A stretch of 49,960 nucleotides of DNA from Eubacterium sp. An11 (GTDB lineage Bacteria; Bacillota; Clostridia; Lachnospirales; Lachnospiraceae): contig NZ_NFLV01000025.1 of assembly GCF_002161065.1 (NCBI RefSeq), forward strand, positions 1 through 49,960, read 5' to 3'. The notes beneath the pieces are model-generated. The model saw only the letters and a program-made list of their open reading frames with translations, searched no databases and was not told the origin of the DNA. How positions within the stretch are numbered: position 1 is the stretch's first letter; the number at the start of each line of letters is the position of its first letter. The position numbers were made by a program, and so were the translations under genes. Positions 40,778-48,922 of this stretch are shown here, piece by piece.

Positions 40778-43243
40778 ATGGATAAATGGAGAAGAATCAA
40801 GTATCAGCCGAATCAGCCTTTGTATCCTGGCAGGGACAGGGTAACGGCAGGACGGGAGCATATTGCTTTATCGAGGCGGGCTGCCGGCGAGGGCATGGTA
40901 TTGCTGAAAAATGACAATAATGTTTTGCCGCTGGCCCGTGGGGAGAGAGTGGCTCTTTTTGGAAAGGGCAGTATTGATTACGTAAAAGGCGGCGGCGGGA
41001 GCGGTGACGTCACTGTGGATTATGTGAAGAATCTGTGGGATGGCATGAAGGAGAAAGAAAACGAGGGAAAAGTGACTCTCATGCCGGAACTTTATGGGTT
41101 TTACAGTAAAAATGTGGAGAAACAGTATGAGGAAGGCGCTGTGCCAGGTATGACCGTGGAGCCGGAGCTTCCGGATGAGCTGCTGCAGATGGCAAAAAGT
41201 TTTGCGGATACAGCAGTGGTCTCCATCTGCCGTTTTTCCGGAGAGAGCTGGGACAGACAAATTGCTTCCGATGAGGGAACTTCGTTTATCCCTGATACAG
41301 AGAAACATTTTGTGGAACTTAGAAACCGCATTTTTGAGGATGGAGATTTTTATCTCACAAAGGGTGAGAAAGCTCTGATCGAGAAAGTTGCCGGCAGTTT
41401 TGACAAGGTGGCCGTGGTTCTCAATGTGGGAGGCGTTGTGGATAGTACATGGTTCAAAAAAGATGAGCGCATAGACAGTGTGCTGCTGTCCTGGCAGGCC
41501 GGCATGGAAGGCGGTGCCGCTACAGCGGATATTCTGTGCGGCGATGTGAATCCGTCCGGAAAACTGACAGATACTTTTGCGTCCTCTCTGGAGGATTACC
41601 CATCCACGGAACATTTCCATGACTCGCCGGATTATGTGGATTATACAGAGGATATTTATGTGGGCTATCGCTACTTTGAGACCATGGAAGGGGCCAGAAA
41701 GAAGGTCAACTATCCATTTGGATTTGGTCTGTCTTATACGGAATTCGCGCTGGAAGACAGCCAGATCAGTTACACCAGTACAGGCGCAAAACTGACGGTT
41801 CAGGTAACGAATGTGGGAGATTGTGCCGGAAAAGAAGTGGTGCAGGTGTATTACAGCGCTCCTCAGGGAAAATTAGGTAAACCATTCCGGGAGCTGGCGG
41901 ATTACAAAAAAACACGGCTCTTACAGCCGGGCGAATCCCAGTGTGTACATTTCCTGATTCCGTACGCATCCATGGCGTCTTTTGATGATCTGGGCAAAAT
42001 AAAGAAATCAGCCTGGGTTCTGGAAGCGGGGGACTATGCTTTTTATGTGGGAACATCCGTGGAAAATGTTCATAAACTGGAAGAAATGTATTGCCTGGAT
42101 AAGGATATCGTCACGGAGCAGCTCACCAGCCAGTGTGCGCCGTCTGCCTTGCCGAAACGTCTGCTGGCTGACGGAAGTTATGAAGAATTGCCTGTGGACG
42201 AGGAAGCTTTGGATGATTCCTCAGCGAAAAGGCGGGAAAGAGAATTAAAAGAGCAGGCTGCACTGAAACTGGCGCCGCAGAATTACGATGCTCTGGAAGG
42301 CGCGCAGCCATATCCGTATGCACCGGAAGATTTTGCAGCCAGGGGAGAGCAGAGAGACAGGATGACCCTTCAGGATGTGGCAGATGGAAAAATAACTCTG
42401 GATGCATTTATCAGTCATCTGGAAGTGGAAGAGCTGGCGGCACTTCTGGGCGGACAGCCGAATATGGGTGTGTCTGATACCTTCGGCGTAGGTAATCTGG
42501 CAGAATGCGGGATTCCGAATGTGCTGACTGCCGACGGTCCGGCAGGTCTCCGTATCCGGCCGGAGAGAGGGGTTAGCACCACTGCATGGCCATGTGCGAC
42601 TCTTCTTGCCTGCACCTGGAATACAGAGCTGGTGGAAGCGGTGGGACGCGCCGGAGCTGAGGAAGTCAAGGAGAATAACCTCGGCGTCTGGCTGACGCCG
42701 GCCATCAATATCCACAGAAGTCCGCTCTGCGGCCGAAACTTTGAATATTGTTCCGAAGACCCGGTGGTATCGGGAAAAACCGGAGCGGCTCTGGTGAAAG
42801 GAATTCAGTCCATGCATATCGGGGCAGAACTGAAACATTTTGCCTGCAACAATAAAGAGACCAATCGTAAGGAAAGCGATTCCAGAGTGTCAGAACGTGC
42901 CCTCAGGGAAATTTATCTGAAAGGATTTGAAATTGTTGTCAAAGAGGCAAAACCATATATGGTCATGTCCTCCTACAATCTGATCAACGGCGTGCGTGCT
43001 TCCGAAAACAAGGAACTGCTGACCAACATCCTCCGGGATGAATGGGGGTTCGAAGGCCTGGTGACCACAGACTGGTACACCCATGGCGAGCATTATAAGG
43101 AAGTAAAAGCCGGAAATGACATCAAAATGGGCCGTGGTTTCGCCGACAGACTGATGCAGGCATATCAGGAAGGCGTTCTCACCAGAGAAGAAATGGAGAC
43201 CAGCGTGCGTCGCCTTCTCCGTGTGATCCTGGCAATAGATTAG
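40778..43243 (+). CDS. Beta-glucosidase-type GH3 with permuted domain order
   Basis: About 821 residues, no signal peptide. The protein begins with what is normally the C-terminal part of GH3: RRAAGEGMVLLKNDNNVLPL, then GGVVDSTW..LLSWQAGMEGGAATADILCGDVNPSGKL. An FnIII-like domain follows (FGFGLSYTEF.., about 325-460). The (alpha/beta)8-type domain comes last: TADGPAGLR, KHFACNNKETNRKESDSR, and nucleophile D765 in GLVTTDWYTHG. The same reversed order is known in some Butyrivibrio and Ruminococcus beta-glucosidases. ATG 40778 has AAAGGG upstream. It should hydrolyse beta-glucosides inside the cell. Confidence 0.9.
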   Translation: MDKWRRIKYQPNQPLYPGRDRVTAGREHIALSRRAAGEGMVLLKNDNNVLPLARGERVALFGKGSIDYVKGGGGSGDVTVDYVKNLWDGMKEKENEGKVTLMPELYGFYSKNVEKQYEEGAVPGMTVEPELPDELLQMAKSFADTAVVSICRFSGESWDRQIASDEGTSFIPDTEKHFVELRNRIFEDGDFYLTKGEKALIEKVAGSFDKVAVVLNVGGVVDSTWFKKDERIDSVLLSWQAGMEGGAATADILCGDVNPSGKLTDTFASSLEDYPSTEHFHDSPDYVDYTEDIYVGYRYFETMEGARKKVNYPFGFGLSYTEFALEDSQISYTSTGAKLTVQVTNVGDCAGKEVVQVYYSAPQGKLGKPFRELADYKKTRLLQPGESQCVHFLIPYASMASFDDLGKIKKSAWVLEAGDYAFYVGTSVENVHKLEEMYCLDKDIVTEQLTSQCAPSALPKRLLADGSYEELPVDEEALDDSSAKRRERELKEQAALKLAPQNYDALEGAQPYPYAPEDFAARGEQRDRMTLQDVADGKITLDAFISHLEVEELAALLGGQPNMGVSDTFGVGNLAECGIPNVLTADGPAGLRIRPERGVSTTAWPCATLLACTWNTELVEAVGRAGAEEVKENNLGVWLTPAINIHRSPLCGRNFEYCSEDPVVSGKTGAALVKGIQSMHIGAELKHFACNNKETNRKESDSRVSERALREIYLKGFEIVVKEAKPYMVMSSYNLINGVRASENKELLTNILRDEWGFEGLVTTDWYTHGEHYKEVKAGNDIKMGRGFADRLMQAYQEGVLTREEMETSVRRLLRVILAID

Positions 43244-43276
43244 GAAGAATTTGCCGCAGAATACATTTTCCAATGG

Positions 43277-43313
43277 GACAAGAACATATCCACTGACTGA
43301 TATGTTTTTGTCC
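43277..43313 (+). terminator. Terminator after the GH3 gene
   Basis: GGACAAGAACATATC pairs with GATATGTTTTTGTCC with one mismatch, with T5 on the 3' arm. Confidence 0.75.
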
Positions 43314-43355
43314 GGACAAATGATATTCTGCGGCTATTTTCGTATACTTTGTGAT

Positions 43356-43931
43356 TTATTGATTGGTATAACGCAGTCCCTGGAAGGAAGTCGTGATCTT
43401 CCGAATCTTTTTCTGCCCTTTCTTCAGGGAAATGGACTTTCCGTTATAGGTATATCCCCTCTTCTTAAACTTTCCATTGAAATATTTGATCTTATATTTC
43501 TTTTTCAGTTTCTTTCCCTTATACTGCCACACCGTATAGGAATATCCGCCGGTGTCTGCCTGTACAAAACAGACCTGATGTTTCCGGGTGGAATAATACA
43601 TGAGCGGAGCGGACTTTCCCAGGGCAGCGACCTTCAATTTTTTCACCTTATTGGCGGAAGCATTGTAGGTATAAAGATAAGATTTCCCTCCGATCATCTG
43701 TGTGAAGAGAAATTCCGGCACCTGGTCTCCGTTGATATCCGCCATGTCATAGCCGTAGCGGTTGTAAGAGGCGGCAATGAGCTTCCGGTTTAAAAAAGCG
43801 GAATAACAGCTTCTTGCCTTATCGGCCATTACGGCAGACGAAGCTGGTGCAGCGGCATCCGCGCCGGCAGGCAGCAGTATGCCCAGGAAAAGCGCTGCCG
43901 ACAAAGGAATGACATATCGTTTCTTTTTCAT
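43356..43931 (-). CDS. Secreted protein of unknown function, paralogue A
   Basis: About 191 residues with a Sec signal peptide (MKKKRYVIPLSAALFLGILLPAGADAAA, cleavage near residue 26). The mature part opens SCYSAFLNRKLIAASYNRYGYDMADINGDQVPEFLF, whose D-I-N-G-D-x-x-P-E loop resembles a calcium-binding/dockerin-type loop. The C-terminal half is basic and Tyr/Lys-rich (KGKKLKKKYKIKYFNGKFKKRGY). Same architecture as the protein at 45755. ATG 43931 has AAGGAG upstream. No named family recognised. Confidence 0.7.
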   Translation of the reverse strand: MKKKRYVIPLSAALFLGILLPAGADAAAPASSAVMADKARSCYSAFLNRKLIAASYNRYGYDMADINGDQVPEFLFTQMIGGKSYLYTYNASANKVKKLKVAALGKSAPLMYYSTRKHQVCFVQADTGGYSYTVWQYKGKKLKKKYKIKYFNGKFKKRGYTYNGKSISLKKGQKKIRKITTSFQGLRYTNQ

Positions 43932-44113
43932 ATTTTTCTCCTTTCCTTGCCATGGGTGCATCGTATTCCATGACAAAATACCCGTAAATGATCTTAAAAT
44001 TGTCATTATTTTATCATATACCGGACCGAAAGAAAATGTGGACAAAGGCAATTTTTATATAGACTTTCTATAAAGAATGATTAAGGCGGAGTATTTTGCT
44101 CCGCCTTTTGATC

Positions 44114-44650
44114 TCACTCCAGCTTCCCAAAGTTCTCTGGTGGCCAGAATCGGTATTCAACCTTCCCAACGATATCACTTCTTTTTACCATACCCACATC
44201 AAACCGGCTGTCTCGGCTGTTTTGTCGGTTATCGCCCAGACAGAAGTACTCATCCGGGCCGACGGTGACCGGTTCGGCGGCGATGCCGGCCTCTTCCGTA
44301 TAGCCGTCTTTGGCGTATATGTCAGAGTCCAGCTTTTCTCCATTGATGTACACGGCGCCGTCTTTGATCTGCACGGTCTCGCCCGGCATACCAATGATTC
44401 TTTTGATATAGTACGGAGACTCGCCGTCTTCTTCTACGCCGGGGAAGACGATAATGTCAAAACGTTCCGGTTCAGAGAACCGGTAGGATATTTTGTCCAG
44501 CAGGAGATTTTCCTTATTATGAAGGGTATTCTCCATGGATTGGCCGTTGACTACTGTCCGCTGCCCCACAAACTGGAGCACCAGGAAAATGGCAGCGAAC
44601 AGCAGAAGATAGGGCAGGATTTCTTTGATAACTGCAAGTATTTTGTTCAT
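44114..44650 (-). CDS. lepB: Signal peptidase I
   Basis: A 178-residue type I signal peptidase. One N-terminal membrane anchor (about 11-28), catalytic S38 in VVNGQSMENTL, catalytic K83 in YYIKRIIGMPGE, and the C-terminal box LGDNRQNSRDSR. It cleaves Sec signal peptides at the outer membrane face. I use ATG 44650 behind AGAGGAAA. Small secreted-protein genes flank it on both sides, so it may be a dedicated copy, although a general role is equally possible. Confidence 0.93.
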   Translation of the reverse strand: MNKILAVIKEILPYLLLFAAIFLVLQFVGQRTVVNGQSMENTLHNKENLLLDKISYRFSEPERFDIIVFPGVEEDGESPYYIKRIIGMPGETVQIKDGAVYINGEKLDSDIYAKDGYTEEAGIAAEPVTVGPDEYFCLGDNRQNSRDSRFDVGMVKRSDIVGKVEYRFWPPENFGKLE

Positions 44651-44692
44651 AATGTTTCCTCTCATCACCCATAGTTTCTAAAGCGTGTGCCA

Positions 44693-44737
44693 CAAATTAC
44701 ATTTTATAAAGTATAGTCGGCAAATTACATTTATATA
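44693..44737. repeat. Direct repeats upstream of lepB
   Basis: CAAATTACATTTTATA (44693-44708) recurs as CAAATTACATTTATAT (44721-44736), 28 bp apart, in the AT-rich region before lepB. Phasing close to three helical turns suggests regulator sites. Confidence 0.45.
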
Positions 44738-44786
44738 TTATAATCTGTAAATCACAGTTTGCAAATCAGAATCTTCAGATTATAAT
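44737..44786. repeat. 11-bp inverted repeat upstream of lepB
   Basis: ATTATAATCTG (44737-44747) and CAGATTATAAT (44776-44786) are perfect inverted copies with a 28-bp spacer. They lie between lepB and the membrane-anchored protein gene, on opposite sides of the probable promoter. Confidence 0.5.
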
Positions 44787-44807
44787 CAAAATGTAATAAA
44801 CCTGCTG

Positions 44808-45647
44808 TTAATCAGATGCAGAAGGATTTCTCGTATTTTCGGAAGTTTGGGACTGCCAGATCAGGCGTTTCAGCCCCTTCATGGTAAAGGTGACATCCAT
44901 CTCTCCGGAAGTTTCAGCGGCTACCTGTTCATCAGTGCTGTAAAAAACGATGTATCCGATTCGTTCTCCATTTGGAAGCTGATCCTGAGAATTCCAGTGT
45001 GGTTTATGCCAGGCTGTTACATCCTGATAAGGATAGCTGATTTTTACTCGCCAGTCATCGGACTTCTCTTGTTTGGATAAATCCTGTACCTCTGCGGTTC
45101 CGGATGTTTTAACAGGAGCCGATTTGTTGGCGGATGTATTTTCTGTACCGGAAGTCTCTTCTGATACGGATACATCGGTGCCGTTTTCTGCACTCATCGG
45201 TTCTTCCTCCTGTCCGGTCGGATAGCGGTCGTCCACATCCAGAGATAAGAGAGAAAATGTATCGCCTTCTTTTTTGCCGGTAAAATCAAAATATATCCAC
45301 CATTGGTAATTATTCAGCATGATATCGCCCACAGAGATAACGCCATAGTCATCTTCGTACAATACTTTTCCAATATCCGGAGAATCCGACGCAATATGCA
45401 CGGTGAATGAAAGCTTCTGATTCCAGGGAACGCTGGTGAGAGAGTAGCGGTCCCGGTGCTCCCGGATATTCTGCATGTAAGCCTCTTCGTTTTCTGCGGA
45501 AATCCCTCCATTCTCTGCAGAAAAAATGGGCACCCAGGCTTTTCCGCCGTTCTGCTTCAAGGCAATGACGATATATATTGCCGAAACCAGCAGCGTCAGA
45601 ACAACCAAAATATAAAAAGATACATGGTTTGCTTGTCTGTTTTTCAT
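44808..45647 (-). CDS. Membrane-anchored extracellular protein, unknown function
   Basis: About 279 residues: short cytoplasmic basic start, one membrane helix (VSFYILVVLTLLVSAIYIVIAL, about 8-29), then an extracytoplasmic domain. A Ser/Thr/Glu-rich linker (about 150-190) separates two globular halves; the second contains DDWRVKISYPYQDVTAWH. GGGGGAGGTG precedes ATG 45647. A decayed copy of the same gene lies at 48209-48390. No family recognised. Confidence 0.65.
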   Translation of the reverse strand: MKNRQANHVSFYILVVLTLLVSAIYIVIALKQNGGKAWVPIFSAENGGISAENEEAYMQNIREHRDRYSLTSVPWNQKLSFTVHIASDSPDIGKVLYEDDYGVISVGDIMLNNYQWWIYFDFTGKKEGDTFSLLSLDVDDRYPTGQEEEPMSAENGTDVSVSEETSGTENTSANKSAPVKTSGTAEVQDLSKQEKSDDWRVKISYPYQDVTAWHKPHWNSQDQLPNGERIGYIVFYSTDEQVAAETSGEMDVTFTMKGLKRLIWQSQTSENTRNPSASD

Positions 45648-45754
45648 GACAACACCTCCCCCATTCATGAAAATTTGTGGCTGCAACACGCTATAAGTAC
45701 TAACTTCTTATAATACATAATATCATTAAGAAGAAAGGATGACAAGGAAAAACA

Positions 45755-46384
45755 CTATTTTGTGATGAGCTGTCTGTTGCTGTCCGTATTTTTTACAAAA
45801 GGAACAGCCGATTCCATTGTCTTATAAGAATCTCTTCGTTTTTCATATTTTGAAGCCTTTAAATAACCAAAATTTTTGATTATCTTTCCCTCTTTTTTAA
45901 AGACAGACCGGTCTGTGCAGTCTGCGCCTTTGGCGCTGTGACAGTTGAAATATTCGTGGGTGATCACTTTCCCTTTCTTTATGGTATAAAGAGAAGAGAA
46001 ATCGGAACCGCCGTTACAAAGATAGTATTTTCCGTTCTTTTCTTTCAGACTGATGAGCCGTCCGCCATAATCTCTGAAGGCTTTCATCTTTTTTATCTGT
46101 CCGTCAGAAAATGCATATACCTTGCAGTCCCTGAAACAGGTTTTTCCGTTTACGACTTCTTTTTGCCCTTTTCCGATAATCAGAACAGGGGCATTTTTGT
46201 GTCCGATATTTACAATCTGGAAATACTTGTTCTGTCCGATTTTCTTAGACAGAAACTGTGTATAGGCCTGTTCCGGCGTCTGTGTCTTTTCCTTCGCGGC
46301 CTGTGTCGGCACGGTGGTGAAAAGCAGCAGCAGGGTCGTCATAGCAAATGTAAAAAGAAACGATGTGATTTTTTTAGTTTTCAT
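45755..46384 (-). CDS. Secreted protein of unknown function, paralogue B
   Basis: A 209-residue protein with signal peptide MKTKKITSFLFTFAMTTLLLLFTTVPTQAA. The mature layout matches the protein at 43356: a helical A-Y-x-x-F-L-x-x-K-(I/L) start, a hydrophobic strand (NAPVLIIGKG), then VYAFSDGQIKKMKAF and SLYTIKKGKVITHEYF. Four cysteines (CFRDC, LCNGG, NCH, DC) could form disulfides. AGGAGG precedes the ATG. A perfect palindrome at 46448 marks its promoter region. No named family recognised. Confidence 0.68.
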   Translation of the reverse strand: MKTKKITSFLFTFAMTTLLLLFTTVPTQAAKEKTQTPEQAYTQFLSKKIGQNKYFQIVNIGHKNAPVLIIGKGQKEVVNGKTCFRDCKVYAFSDGQIKKMKAFRDYGGRLISLKEKNGKYYLCNGGSDFSSLYTIKKGKVITHEYFNCHSAKGADCTDRSVFKKEGKIIKNFGYLKASKYEKRRDSYKTMESAVPFVKNTDSNRQLITK

Positions 46385-46447
46385 GAAAAAACCTCCTTTG
46401 CAAATACAATAGATATGATTGATTGGTGACTACATAAACAAGTGTAT

Positions 46448-46465
46448 AATAGATGGCCATCTATT
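46448..46465. promoter_or_regulatory. Perfect 18-bp palindrome upstream of paralogue B
   Basis: AATAGATGGCCATCTATT is self-complementary over all 18 bases. On the minus strand TATTATA, a plausible -10 region for the secreted protein gene, overlaps its downstream half, so it is a good operator candidate. Confidence 0.55.
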
Positions 46466-46571
46466 CTATAAGTACCAATTCAGAAGGAAAAACCACATGT
46501 TTTCTGATTTTTAGTGGGATTTCTTTTTAAAAAAGTGTGTATATCAGATTCTGATATTACAAGGGGCTTCG

Positions 46572-46806
46572 TCAGTTATCGATTTTATTCTCCATTTCTG
46601 AAAGAGACATTTTGTCATCGGAAATTTGAGAACTTCTTGTGATGCCACCTTCCGTTTGTTCAGATGTATAGCGTTCTGCCATATCGTTGACTATCTCGTA
46701 GACTCCCTCATATACGTTGACTGGATTGTAATGGAGCACTCCATTGTCTTCATAGCTTTCTAAAAACCAGATGTACTGTTTGCCCTCTTCTGGCTGCTGG
46801 TCCTAT
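46572..46806 (-). pseudogene. C-terminal gene fragment next to the IS
   Basis: A frame open from a TAG at about 46804-46806 to TGA at 46572-46574 encodes about 76 residues without a start codon, including QYIWFLESYEDNGVLHYNPV and VYEGVYEIVNDMAERYTSEQ, with a charged tail. It looks like the end of a lost gene of the surface-protein cluster. The TAG lies outside the IS, so the gene was already broken before the IS inserted. No family recognised. Confidence 0.55.
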
Positions 46807-46812
46807 GTCAAG

Positions 46813-46816
46813 ATTT
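46813..46816. repeat. 4-bp target site duplication (ATTT), one of two
   Basis: Matches 48125-48128 on the other side of the IS. Removing the IS and one copy restores a continuous flank. Confidence 0.65.
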
Positions 46817-46849
46817 AGCGCAAGTTAAAATGAGAAATTTATCCTCATC

Positions 46850-47785
46850 TTAACTTACTAAGAGCAGTTCGTTTGTCTGTGTCTGCTCATATAGTTTTTC
46901 AAAGTCATTTGGCGACATATAATCGCAATGACTATGAATCCGTTTGGTATTATAAAAGGCTTCAATATACTCGAAGATCAGACGATATGCCTGCTGATAA
47001 TCACGTATTTTAAACCGGTTCAGCCATTCCCGTTTGATAAGTGCATGAAACGATTCGATACATGCATTATCCCAGGGGAAAGCCTTTTTCGAGTAGCTGC
47101 GCTGCATTTTTGCAGTAGCTTCTCGATAAGCCTGGGATACATACTGACTTCCTCTGTCACTGTGGATAATTAACGGCAGCTCTGTATTCCGTCTGGCTTT
47201 CGCTTTATTGATGCTATCAATCACACAGGATACCTCTAAAGTCTGGCTGAGTGTCCAGGCAATAATCTTACGGGAAAATAGATCCATAATGCTTGTCAGA
47301 TAGACAAATCCATCGGTCGTCCAGATATACGTGATATCACTGCACCATACCGCATTTGGGCGTTCAGGAGTAAACTGTTCATCCAGGATATTTTGAAGTT
47401 CGTTACTGAAATCGGAATCTATGGTAGTGATCGTCCATGGTTTCACTCATTGGGCTTTAATCCCCATTTCCTTCATATATTTTCCAACGGTACGTTCTGA
47501 GATGGTCTCTCCCTTCTGACGTAGTTTTCTGGTGATTTTTGGAGCTCCGTAGTTTTGCTTTGATTCATCATAAATATCCTGTATTTTGGCTTTTATGTAT
47601 TCCCTGCGTTTTTCTGTATCAGAAGGGGTACGGTTTAGCCACGAACGATATCCAGACCGTGAAACGCCTAAATATTTCAGCATTCCGGAGACGGAGACCC
47701 GGCGATTCTGTTTTCTGGCAGCTTCCGTCTTTTCAGAAACCTCGAGATAAATGGCTTCTGTTATTTTCCCAGAATGCTGATAGCT
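46850..47785 (-). pseudogene. IS3-family transposase OrfB, broken by a TGA codon
   Basis: The -1 phase from 47785 to the stop at 46850 encodes the HTH_21 part (MLKYLGVSRSGYRSWLNRTP.., NYGAPKITRKLRQKG) and the rve core with CSDITYIWTTDGFVYL (D), IIHSDRGSQYVS (D) and WDNACIESFHALIKREW (E). After KEMGIKAQ the codon at 47447-47449 is TGA where relatives usually have TGG (W), before VKPWTITT. This one change splits an otherwise intact orfB into 78- and 198-residue frames, so this copy is probably unable to move by itself. TGA read-through would restore it. Confidence 0.82.
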
Positions 47786-48045
47786 TTTTTTAGTACATCA
47801 AGTGCGTCCTGGGCATCACGGAGTTCGCGTTTCAGACGTGCAATCTCCTTTTGCTCGTCAGAGGCGTAATTGCCAGAGCCACGCACAGGGATATCTCCAG
47901 ACTCCCGGAAATCCTTCAGCCATTTTGTCAGAGTGCTGTAACCCACACCGAGATTTTGGGCACAACCACGAACACCAAGCTCCTTGTGATCGAAATAATA
48001 CTGGACTGCATCCAGTTTAAACTGTTTGTCATGTTGCTTTGCCAT
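47761..48045 (-). CDS. IS3-family transposase OrfA
   Basis: A 94-residue protein: helix-turn-helix MAKQHDKQFKLDAVQYYFDH to GVGYSTLTKWLKDFRESGD, then a coiled leucine-zipper-like end KEIARLKRELRDAQDALDVLKKAISILGK. Typical HTH_Tnp_1 OrfA length. The coding strand reads CTA AAA AAA GCT at 47784-47792, an A7 slippery run 26 nt before the stop, for -1 frameshifting into orfB. Confidence 0.88.
   Translation of the reverse strand: MAKQHDKQFKLDAVQYYFDHKELGVRGCAQNLGVGYSTLTKWLKDFRESGDIPVRGSGNYASDEQKEIARLKRELRDAQDALDVLKKAISILGK
47785..47791 (-). promoter_or_regulatory. Programmed -1 frameshift site (A7)
   Basis: A_AAA_AAA in the OrfA frame. The -1 phase entered here stays open to the TGA at 47447-47449 and, apart from that codon, to the end of orfB. 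Confidence 0.7.
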
Positions 48046-48208
48046 AATGAGATCCTCCTTCCGTACGATACTTCTATTGTATCACGTATTGTCTATTTGG
48101 AATTTTCTCATTTTGACTTGCACTATTTGTATTCTAGCACCATTCATATTGTTAAACGATGAAAGTGTATAGTATCAACCGACATCTTTTGCCTGCCATG
48201 TAAGAAGC

Positions 48209-48390
48209 TTAAGTCACTTCATGATGAAGATGCCAGGAAGTACTGTCGGCATAAGGATAGCTGATCTTTACCCGCCAGTCATCGAACGCTTCTTCTTTTG
48301 TAAGGTTCTCTACAGTAGCAATACCGCTGGAAAAAGCCGAAGATTCAATAACATTTCCAGTATTGGTTGGTTTATTTGGTTTTCTTTCAT
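48209..48390 (-). pseudogene. Decayed copy of the membrane-anchored protein gene
   Basis: GGAGGTGTTACC-ATG at 48390 matches the start region of the gene at 45647, but the frame from that ATG soon diverges. A shifted frame encodes TVENLTKEEAFDDWRVKISYPYADSTSWH, nearly the same as a C-terminal stretch of the intact paralogue, then stops at 48209. The whole membrane segment and first domain are missing, so it is an internally deleted, frameshifted copy. Confidence 0.7.
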
Positions 48391-48564
48391 GGTAACACCT
48401 CCTGGTTTTGCCTTTCTGATCAGTCCATGCAAATGTGCCAAGCTGTCTCAAAAAGGAACGTTGCTGAAAGAAAGAATCGCATTGAAGCTGTCCAAATGTA
48501 AAGAAAAAATATATTCTTCATAACTTTAAGTTATAATACAGCATTGAGAACCTTGTGAATATTG

Positions 48565-48906
48565 TTATGAAGCTTTCTTTAGTGAAAATAATAAAGTTGA
48601 TGCAGTAAAAATATTATATACAGGGAAAATTCCATAAGTATATGGACAATATACATATAAATAGTAGCCAATTAACAAACTTATGATTGCTAAAAGAATA
48701 TTTACGATTATCATTTTGTTTTCTCCGCGTATCAGAAAAACGTTTAATAATGCTATAATAATCGGAAATGCACAACTTACAAAGATAAGAAGTTTCGGTG
48801 AAAAAGTAGTGACTGCATAATGCTCGGCAAATCTATAACACAATGGGTAGATAGAAGCAATAACAATAAGTAGTAATGCTGTTATATAATGCTGGAATTT
48901 TGCCAT
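48565..48906 (-). CDS. Small membrane protein, unknown function
   Basis: About 113 residues with four hydrophobic segments (IVIASIYPLCYRF, LLIFVSCAFPIIIALLNVFLI, IIVNILLAIISLLIGYYLYVY and a C-terminal one). ATG 48906 is preceded by AGGAGGG at ideal distance. It lies directly after the frameshifted secreted-protein gene on the same strand, with 17 bp between stop and start, so they were an operon. No family recognised. Confidence 0.65.
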   Translation of the reverse strand: MAKFQHYITALLLIVIASIYPLCYRFAEHYAVTTFSPKLLIFVSCAFPIIIALLNVFLIRGENKMIIVNILLAIISLLIGYYLYVYCPYTYGIFPVYNIFTASTLLFSLKKAS

Positions 48907-48922
48907 AGCGTATCCCTCCTTT

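Larger units (their letters stand above)
46817..48124 (-). mobile_element. IS3-family insertion sequence, 1308 bp
   Basis: The ends read inward AGCGCAAGTTAAAATGAGAA and AGTGCAAGTCAAAATGAGAA (two mismatches). Immediately outside, ATTT occurs on both sides (46813-46816 and 48125-48128), a 4-bp target duplication. Inside are orfA (47761-48045) and an orfB phase (46850-47785) on the minus strand. A clean duplication suggests recent insertion, but the transposase carries a nonsense codon. It is unrelated in end sequence to the element at 1-1722. Confidence 0.88.
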
